From Metaphire vulgaris (taxonomy: Eukaryota; Annelida; Clitellata; Crassiclitellata; Megascolecidae): a DNA stretch of 64,000 nucleotides. Shown here in pieces: positions 56,521-64,000 of this stretch. The DNA is taken from positions 12,266,805 through 12,330,804 of the forward strand of contig CM030868.1 of the NCBI GenBank assembly GCA_018105865.1. Direction: 5' to 3'. The position numbers were made by a program, and so were the translations under genes. The notes under the pieces were generated by a model. The model was given only the letters and a program-made list of their open reading frames with translations, was not told the DNA's origin and ran no database searches. Position 1 is the stretch's first letter. Each line of letters begins with the position of its first letter.

Positions 56521-57019
56521 TTGTCGTCGTCGTTGTCTTCTGTGGCGTTGAGTTGATGAAGGAGGAAATCCGATGCTCTTCAGAGTGCCTGTCGATGTTC
56601 AGATGCGTCTTCTGCTTCACGGGGTCTCTCCGTCACTCGAATAGATATTGCAATGGAGACATATTCGATGGGGGCCCCATCTAACTTTCAACTGGGGTTT
56701 TCATCAACCAGAGAGGCTTACAGTCACCCCCACCCCCCAATCCCTGCAGAAATTGTGAGATCCTGAGCTAAATTTTCGCAATTTACCAGCAGAATGTTCT
56801 AGAACTTTACTACTGTTCGTTGATCTTAGAAAGACGGTGTCAGTGAGACATCGCTCAGCGCAACAGCAGCGCTCCTTGTTCTAAAACAGCGAACGATTGT
56901 ACTTGATGAGCGCTGCATATACTAGTGTAGAGACGCTCGCAACTTTGCACTCACGTCGATACTTAGGCCTACTTATCAACCTTCGGATAGTGTATTAAAC
57001 GAAGCGGAAGGAAAGGCCG
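56521..57019. other. Gene-free stretch
   Basis: No exon or element supported. Confidence 0.45.
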
Positions 57020-57022
57020 CAG

Positions 57023-57073
<51 letters not shown>
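57020..57073. repeat. (GA)n microsatellite
   Basis: A pure GA run. Confidence 0.95.
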
Positions 57074-57077
<4 letters not shown>

Positions 57078-57895
57078 CGAGCTCCGTTGGCTTCTATTGA
57101 CTTCCTTTCTTTCTGGATCATTCTCCGTTGATGACGTAAATCGTCGGTTTTTTTCCGGAAGATTGTAAGAACTGTTTGACGTTCTGTCACCAACTGTCAA
57201 TTTGCATGACACACGACGGTACGTTGAGCGAGTCATGGCATGTCATGCAAAGTTCCTGTCCATTCGCCAGTGCATGAAAAGCTTTTATCTCTGCAGAATT
57301 CTGGGTCGAATATACTGACCGCGCATAAGACACTTCCTGCACTCAAGAACTGATTTCGGGCGCCAAAGCGGCGCTCGAGATTTCATTCAACGAACTGGAA
57401 GAATCTTACTTACTCAAAAACAGAGAAGCGACTAACCATAAACACAAAGCATTCAAAGGAACTCTCCACCAAAAGACTTCGTCACTGAAGACATCCACTC
57501 AACTGAAGCGGCATTACGATATAGTGACGTCACAGAAGTTCATTGATTGATTGATTGAGAATGAAACAGCGCCAATTACAATAACTGAATTTTTAAGTGG
57601 CTTAGTAGGATTTATTCTACAAAAAATCGAAAGGAATTCGAAGTATGCAATGTCAAAACAGAACGCACATCGAATTTCAACTCTTTGTGATTTTTGGAAC
57701 AAAATCGCTAGCCTATATGCATGAGGGCAAACTAACATGTAGAATTGTAGATGCCTTAATATCCTCCCATTGAACTTAGGTTACGTTTAAATTGTCTCCA
57801 TCTATTCGAATTTCATGATCACTGGTAGAGTAGGCGCTCTATCATCAGAAAGTTATTATTAGTCACGTCTTCACGTCTAATAAAACGAGTTCTAA
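57074..57895. other. Gene-free stretch
   Basis: No exon, RNA gene or transposon could be supported. Confidence 0.45.
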
Positions 57896-57899
57896 TAGC

Positions 57900-58100
57900 C
57901 TCTCTCTCCCCCTCTTTCTCTCTCACTCTCACACACTCTGTCTCTCACTCTCAGTCTGTCTCTGTCTGTCGGTCTGTTTCTCTCTTTTCCTCTCTCCCTC
58001 CCTCTCTCTCCCTCCCTCTCTCTCTCTCACTCACACACACTGTCTCTCACTTTCTGTCTGTCTCTGTCTGTTTGTTTGTTTGTTTGTCTGTCTGTCTGTC

Positions 58101-58155
<55 letters not shown>
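57900..58155. repeat. Pyrimidine-rich microsatellite cluster
   Basis: CT, CTGT and TTTG units in a mosaic. Confidence 0.92.
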
Positions 58156-58156
<1 letters not shown>

Positions 58157-58314
58157 TGCAGTGTGTGTTATGTGCGAGTGTATTACAACTTCCGGTGCAC
58201 TTATTATTAATGCTACGTGAGAGTATTTGTCTATGGATGGTCTGTAAGTTGAAAGGATTTTCTTCTGAATCTTCTCACGCAAGTGACTGACAGAAGACGC
58301 AGAAGGCGGCCGAG

Positions 58315-58475
58315 ACAGAAAGACAGACAGAAAGACAGACAGAAAGACAGACAGAAAGACAGACAGAAAGACAGACATACAGAAAGAAAGACAGACAAAA
58401 AGACAGACAGAAAGACAGACAGAAAGACAGACAGAAAGACAGACAGAAAGACAGACAGAAAGACAGACAGACACA
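58315..58475. repeat. 12-bp minisatellite
   Basis: The unit AGACAGACAGAA repeats about 13 times with a short imperfect stretch near 58378. Confidence 0.95.
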
Positions 58476-58595
58476 GAAGCCGTCGTAACAACAAAGACGA
58501 AAGATGGCAGAGATGATCACGGCGAGATCGCAATAATTTCCTGTGAAGACGGTTAATCCTCCGTCGTCGAAATCTTCGCGCGAATGATTGAGTGG

Positions 58596-58597
58596 AT

Positions 58598-58645
<48 letters not shown>
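58596..58645. repeat. (GT)n microsatellite
   Basis: About 24 GT units. Confidence 0.97.
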
Positions 58646-58647
<2 letters not shown>

Positions 58648-58810
58648 TGGCAGCGCGTGCAACATATGAAAGCTACGCGCGCACTGTATGAACAACGACG
58701 GCTGATGTAAGTGCAAAGATCACAGGGTTCTCTTTGAAATTGATTCGTGTCTTTTCCTGCTCTGGACAGAGTCTGCCGCTGCAGTTCGATTTAGTAGAAT
58801 TCATGACTCT

Positions 58811-58812
<2 letters not shown>

Positions 58813-58899
<87 letters not shown>

Positions 58900-58991
58900 A
58901 AGACAAGTTTATCAATGCACTTAATCTACAACAGAAGAGAAAAGAGACGCTTGCACACGAGAGCGAATGAAGAGAGAGACAGACAGAGACC

Positions 58992-59025
<34 letters not shown>

Positions 59026-59195
59026 GACACAGAGGAGCAGCAGCAGAGGATGAGCGCTGACGATTCTTTTCCATTCGACGCTAGTTTCGATCAGACGCTT
59101 AACAGGCTCCTTCGTCGTCTCCCTCTCCCTCTTCCTCTCCTTCTCCCTCTCCCTCTCCCTCTTCCTCTCCTTCTCCCTCTCCGTCTCCCTCTCCC
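58813..59195. repeat. CTGT, CT, ACAG and CCCTCT repeats
   Basis: (CTGT)n then (CT)n at 58813-58898, (ACAG)n at 58993-59026 and a CTTCCTCTCC/CTCCCT array at 59112-59195. Confidence 0.93.
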
Positions 59196-59576
59196 CATAG
59201 ACTGACGATACATTAACAGATGCGCTGTCATCGACCTAAACACATCATCAGTCGTTATCATCTTATCTCATTCTCATATAAATACATATACGTCATTTAG
59301 AGTATATCCCGTATAAAATCATACGACGATGATGACGACGACGACGACGATGGCTGTGGAATCACGTGGTTCCCACTCACTCAGCAGCTTTTTAGCGTCC
59401 TCGTCTGTCGGGTCTAAGTTCGCTTTAGAAAAATTAATAATGAACGTTTGCTCGGAGCGTTTCCTTTCATTTCCACTCTCGACGCTTAGGCCAAAGACAC
59501 TGCTGCAGTCTCACTCTATTAGCTTTTCATTTATCGGCACAGGTACTGCAGTTAGATGCAGGCATCATTGAGAGCG

Positions 59577-59607
<31 letters not shown>

Positions 59608-60306
59608 TACAGAGGCAGACAGAGCTGTACGCAATGTTAGGCACAGAGTGAGGAAACTGTGGATGTGTGATGATGCATCCATGATGAGGACGCACAGGAA
59701 ACGCCGTTATATTCGTTTTTTCTCATGAGTTGCAAATGTAGTGGCGCTATATAATCATTCGATTTTTATCACAGAAGATGAAGGCACAGCTGCGCCTGTG
59801 TTAAGACAAGTCTGATTAGAAAAAGATAATCATCCTTAAAATCGTCTTGTCAATTACTAGAGGCCACGTTTAAGTCGTCGACCCCCTTCCTCCCCAACTC
59901 ACCCTCATCTCAGTCGATTCAATTTCTGCCTTCAAATGATGCCTCGAAATTAATTAGCCAACCCTTGTCTACTTCTCTGTGTGTGTATGTTTGTGTGTGT
60001 GTGTGTGGACTTTTAGACAGCAGGGTCCTTCTTTCCCTCTTCTTCCTCCTCCTCCTTCTCCTCCTCCTTGATCATCTCAGTCCCTTTGATGTATCTTGAC
60101 CTCTGATGAGGATGACTCGGGGTCAGACGAATTAAGTTCCTCTTCTCTCAAACGCTGTTCTGTCGGCAGAATTCCGTCTCAGCGAAATCCCGTTACAGTG
60201 TTCTGTCATCGAAACATTAGCCTCGTCTTCGTTGTCTCCAATATTCGTATGCAATACATTATTCGCCTATTCGTTATTATTCGTTTGCTCTGTAGCTGCA
60301 TCAAGG
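59196..60306. other. Gene-free stretch
   Basis: Short ACG (59330-59350), ACAG (59577-59606) and TG (59980-60006) runs. An open frame at 60096-60300 with an acidic Ser-rich start has neither a good start nor splice sites. Confidence 0.4.
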
Positions 60307-60570
60307 CATTGGTTCTCAATCCGTGGGCCGCGGCCCAAAGGTCGGCCGCGAGAGGGAGCCTAATGGACCGCGCTGAAGTCTCAAAGCAGGAAAAATAGAG
60401 AAACTAGTAAATAAAATAAAGCGAAAAAGGTCGTGAAGGGGAGTTCCATAGATTTTTGTCTGCTTGTAGACTGTAATTTGATGTTTACTCATTCCGGAAA
60501 CCTAACAGCGCCACTGCTTAATTTGACAGGTGGGCGGAGGTGGAGCAAAGGGATCTAAGAACCACTGCAT
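60307..60570. mobile_element. hAT-like element with TGGTTCTCAA termini
   Basis: It starts CATTGGTTCTCAATCCGTGG and ends GATCTAAGAACCACTGCAT. GGCCGCGGCCCAAAGGTCGG and TAATGGACCGCG inside resemble the 42601-42953 element. No coding capacity. Confidence 0.7.
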
Positions 60571-61167
60571 TAGGACACAAGCGCTGTATTAGAGATGAGT
60601 CTCTCGAATTTCCGGAAGTTCTCAAGATGATTTGATGGAGAGTCAATCCAGTCGATTGATGTGAGAGGGAGGAGAGAAGGTAGAAAGGGTGGGCAGGAGG
60701 GAGGTAGGGAGGGAGGAAAGGAGGCAAGATTATTCGACAGATGAATAATATTTGATTTCTAAGTAGTCGGAAATTTTTATAGGCAAAAGGAAAGGAGGAA
60801 GTTGGGTGAATGTCTATTTCAAGAAGCGAAACAGAAAACCAAAAGTAATCATTTCACCTCATTTCACAAGATTAAGTCTTCTCTCTCTCTCTCTCTCCCT
60901 TTCTCTCTCACGCACATTAAAATTGGCCTCTAGATTTAAAAGACAACCGTTAAGATTGGAAATATCACCTTCTTTGTATTCACAGAATGATATGTCATTC
61001 GTTTCATAAGTAGACCTACACCAGAGGCGTAGCGACGGGGGTTGGGGATATCGGGATATATAGGCCTACTAATTGTAAATTCTGTGCTTTTCAGCTTTTA
61101 AAAATCGCAAAATATTATATAATAATATAATGATTAAAACTCGTGATTCAGACAACTCACTCTAATC

Positions 61168-61405
61168 CAGGCCCATCGGAAGTGGGGTGCATTGGGTGCA
61201 CTGCACCCCATGCAAGATAAGGAACTTTTTTGCCTGTCAGGTTTTTGAAGAAATGATAAGCGATGATGGCTTTTTTCTTGTCGGATTTTCTTTGAGGTTG
61301 AGAAGCGCTGACCTGTTCCTTGTCAGTATGTTATCCCCGATCGCCGGACACACTAGCTACGCCCCTGAAATGCACCCCTGCTAAAAAGTCGTTACGACGG
61401 GCCTG
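61168..61405. mobile_element. Inverted-repeat element with CAGGCCC termini
   Basis: It starts CAGGCCCATCGGAAG and ends CGTTACGACGGGCCTG, flanked by CTCTAATC and CTCTAGTC (7 of 8). Core motifs CTTTTTTGCCTGTCAGG and TTTTTTCTTGTCGGATTTTC lie near 61225 and 61272. A GGCGTAGCGACGG end at 61022 and CTACGCCCCTG at 61357-61367 suggest a second element is interleaved. Confidence 0.65.
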
Positions 61406-61571
61406 CTCTAGTCTGCTCAGGCAATCACTGGTATACAGTCAAATTCACGTTGCATCATTAATAACAACTGCTATTTCAATCCTTTACTTAAAGTAAAGGT
61501 AAAGGCAGGAACCCGCACCCAAGTCCAAACTCCCTTATATATACTTATAACCGGTTGGATGTCTAGGCTGT

Positions 61572-61814
61572 CTCCATTAGAAGAGGAAACCGCTTCGAGT
61601 TGAGTGTTAGCAGGAGTGGTATTTGAAGGATTTTGATTTTTTGATTCGAGAACTGGAAATTAGACGCCAATGCTATTGGCAGCAAACTACAATTGAAGCC
61701 TTAGGCCGTCTATTCCTTCAATTCGCGAACAGGTCGTCCTCTGAGAGATCATTATGACGCCCATTATACGTCACACAGTTTGCGGTAAATTATTTTATCC
61801 AATTGATTAAAGCC

Positions 61815-61854
<40 letters not shown>

Positions 61855-61992
61855 TCTTAATAGGCTTCTATTGTAGTTTGCTGCCAATAGCATTGGCGTC
61901 TAATTTCCAGTTCTCGAATCAAAAAATCAAAATCCCTTCAAATACCACTCCTGCTAACACTCAACTCGAAGCGGTTTTTTCTTCTAATGGAG
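61572..61992. repeat. Long inverted repeat, arms about 130 bp
   Basis: The left arm (61572-61701) and right arm (61862-61992) are almost exact reverse complements, from CTCCATTAGAAG to CAAACTACAAT and AGAAGCCT. The 160-base loop contains (AAT)n at 61815-61853. No target duplication was seen. Confidence 0.9.
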
Positions 61993-61999
61993 ATATAAT

Positions 62000-62031
62000 A
62001 TTATATATAATAATAATATAATAATAATAAT

Positions 62032-62063
<32 letters not shown>

Positions 62064-62098
62064 TATTATGATGATGATGATTATGATGATGATTATTA
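62000..62098. repeat. AT-rich and (ATG)n microsatellite
   Basis: AATAAT units pass into ATGATT/ATG units. Confidence 0.9.
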
Positions 62099-62099
62099 T

Positions 62100-62336
62100 G
62101 ATGATTATCCACGGAATGAGTTCTGTTGTTTTGCGAAGACTCCAAGCGAATGAGACGGAAGTTACTGACATCGTTGAAGAAAGTCAGCGAAGTGTGATTA
62201 AGAATCTCACATAATATCAGGAATAGGATCACAACTCATCTTATCTAATCTAGCAATTCATTCGAAGCATCTCCACTATAAACGAATGCAGAATTCTTAC
62301 AATCAACCATTCGCTTACGTATTAGAAATGATCCGA

Positions 62337-62374
<38 letters not shown>

Positions 62375-62520
62375 ACAGTTGTTGCATCTAAACATAAATA
62401 TATTTCTCACTCCTATGCACTGATATTCAACGAATTAAAACATGAATATGTCTCCAAACTGCCAAAGCCAATTGAAAGCTGAAAGAGATAAACATTTGAA
62501 ATTTCTAAGAGGTTTTATAA
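62100..62520. repeat. Dispersed repeat C, copy 3
   Basis: It shares with 3890-4500, in order, GGAATGAGTTCTGTTGTT, GTCAGCGAAGTGTGA, AATCTCACATAATAT, CAATCAACCATTCGCTT, CTATGCACTGATATTCAACG and AAACATTTGAAATTTC. The CT tract between blocks differs in length. Confidence 0.7.
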
Positions 62521-62604
62521 CGATCATTCTATTATTCAATTAATCGATTATTTCTCAAAGCGATACTTACAAATAGGCATATCCCTTGCGAGACACGATT
62601 TAGA

Positions 62605-62952
62605 GTGCCCAGAAGCTACGTTTGGTCAGTCCTCCTGTATGGGGCAGATACATGGACTACATCCAAGGCCATGCTGAAGAAATTGGAAGCCACAGAAATG
62701 AGGACTTTGCGAAGGATGCTGAAGATTTCATGGATGGAAAAGAAATCCAATGAAGAGATCTTAAATGAATTTGGAATAAAAAGAAGTCTGGTGGTAACCA
62801 TTAAAAATGCAGGTTTCCTTCTTTAGACACATAATGTGGAAGGAATGACTGGAGCATTTGGCAATAAACGGAAAAGTGGAGGGGAAAAGATCAAGAGGAA
62901 GGCAGAGAACCACTTATGTAGACTGCCTACAAGAAGGAATAACTATGTGATT
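62605..62952 (+). mobile_element. Non-LTR retrotransposon C-terminal remnant
   Basis: The frame reads YVWSVLLYGADTWTTSKAML, KKLEATEMRTLRRMLKISWM, then after a frameshift HLAINGKVEGKRSRGRQRTT. This is the conserved C-terminal region of LINE-encoded endonuclease/reverse transcriptases (the LLYGAETW and GKRSRGRQRTT blocks). A frameshift at about 62822 and an internal stop make it a fossil. Confidence 0.85.
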
Positions 62953-62984
62953 CCAGACCAAAGGCTTCTATAATCTGTCTTATG

Positions 62985-63165
62985 TCAGCAATATATAAGA
63001 TAAAAAGCAAAGGGCATAAAGCGACCCTTGCGGTACTCCACGGTAGACGTGACGCCGGTCAGACTGTGTTCAGTCGACGAGGTAGCTCTTGATCCAAGAC
63101 AAGGACAGGCCCTTCAGAGGCCATGGGATGCCTCGAGCCGCCGAATCAGAATCTCGTGGTCCACC
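62985..63165 (-). mobile_element. LINE reverse-transcriptase remnant, minus strand
   Basis: On the minus strand the sequence reads SLSWIKSYLVD, a stop, then TQSDRRHVYRGVPQGSLYAL. GVPQGS is the invariant RT motif after the palm Asp block. It is the opposite strand to the LINE remnant just left of it, so they are separate insertions. Confidence 0.78.
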
Positions 63166-63509
63166 ATTCTATATTTTGATCAGCATGTGGAGGGGGCCGC
63201 ATTTCTGGTGCCTTTCGTGCATCGTTGTTTTCAACAGTAGTACAGTCACTGCAGTCACCTATACCAGTTGTAAATGGCAACGGTTACCATGAGGTAAATT
63301 ACTATTTTACTATATGAAGCACATGAACTAAAATGTCTTACTCACGACTCAATATTGCCTGCATAAATAGGATCAATACAATTTAACTGGAAAGCTGCCT
63401 TGAGAGGCGCCAATCAACCCCCGGTTAGCCACCCTTGGTCTAGGAAACGCATCCTCTCTTTATTCCCCTTAAAAACACCACACTGTTCTCAAGACGATGA
63501 TCCAAATTA

Positions 63510-63990
63510 TTACAACGGACATAGGCATACATGTACAGCACTCAATGGTCGACTATTCAACCCAAAGATTTCGACCTCCTGTGGTCGGTAGAACCGATTG
63601 CGAAATAACTTTGACAGTTTCTGACCTCTGCCAGGAAAGTCGTCGGCATCGACCAATGGATCGGACATTAGCTCCCCCTCCCCAACCCCGGCCCCTCTGA
63701 GTCCCTCCAGCAACACCTTCGGCTGCGTCGACGGAGGGCATGCCGAACAATGTCTGGTGGTCAGCGCTCAGTTGGAGGCTATTTAAGTAGCGCCTTTGTG
63801 GAGAAACATCGGATTCGTTTCGCTGAAAGTCGTCGTCATCGAAGTCGGTTTGGAGATCGTCAGAGAGAGAACCAGAGATCTGGTATCGGCCTCCTCCTCC
63901 TCCTCCTCCTCCATCGAGGAAAGTGTCTCCTCCTCTCAGGACGCTCGACGGAAACGACGACCAGTAATTATTATTACGTATGAAAATATT
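63510..63990 (-). pseudogene. Possible C-terminal coding exon at right edge, frame broken
   Basis: On the minus strand an open frame enters from the right, with SGSLSDDLQTDFDDDDFQRN, then SDVSPQRRYLNSLQLSADHQ to about 63715. Beyond that the frame with protein-like composition is the +1 frame: SDPLVDADDFPGRGQKLSKL, then FRNRFYRPQEVEIFGL. Either a frameshift, an unrecognised small intron or chance explains the switch. The family is not recognised. A GGA-encoded Gly run lies at 63893-63912. Confidence 0.35.
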
Positions 63991-64000
63991 TCCATTGGAT

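Overview
This window is nuclear DNA of an invertebrate animal. Five protein-coding loci can be read. They are a class B (secretin-family) neuropeptide receptor of calcitonin/PDF-receptor type, two intronless innexins, an otopetrin proton channel, and a receptor closely resembling the sex-peptide/myoinhibitory-peptide (MIP) receptors. Innexins together with a MIP-type receptor point to a protostome, and the rest of the sequence fits a spiralian. The species cannot be named from the sequence. Introns have GT..AG boundaries, and very dense (CT)n/(GA)n, trinucleotide and minisatellite tracts fill most of the non-coding DNA.

Layout. 0-7 kb: repeats, an exact-TSD inverted-repeat element, and a duplicated dispersed repeat (3.9-5.1 kb). 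7.09-22.15 kb (+): the class B receptor, rebuilt here from eleven exons in matching phase. All six ectodomain cysteines and membrane segments 1-6 are covered. The exon for segment 7 was not found, and the segment 6 exon occurs twice. 23.7-24.6 kb: an 876-bp non-autonomous hAT-like element. 27.3-28.6 kb and 32.0-33.2 kb (+): the innexin pair, with an almost identical central block. 34.2-38.45 kb (-): otopetrin in six readable exons; the start exon is not assigned. 38.5-46 kb: repeats, including nested transposons and very long CGG, CGT, AGT and GAT runs. 46.4-52.9 kb (-): the MIP/sex-peptide-receptor-like gene, with one large exon and a probable first exon 5 kb upstream. 53-64 kb: mainly microsatellites, a hAT-like element, a 130-bp-arm inverted repeat, two LINE reverse-transcriptase remnants and a possible coding exon at the right edge.

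The five genes are not an operon. They encode membrane proteins typical of neural, sensory or endocrine cells (two peptide receptors, two gap-junction proteins, one proton channel), but their adjacency is not evidence of a shared pathway. The most unusual feature is a roughly 25-bp motif (core TTTTTTGCTTGTCAG) found inside many short inverted-repeat elements whose termini and target-site lengths differ.
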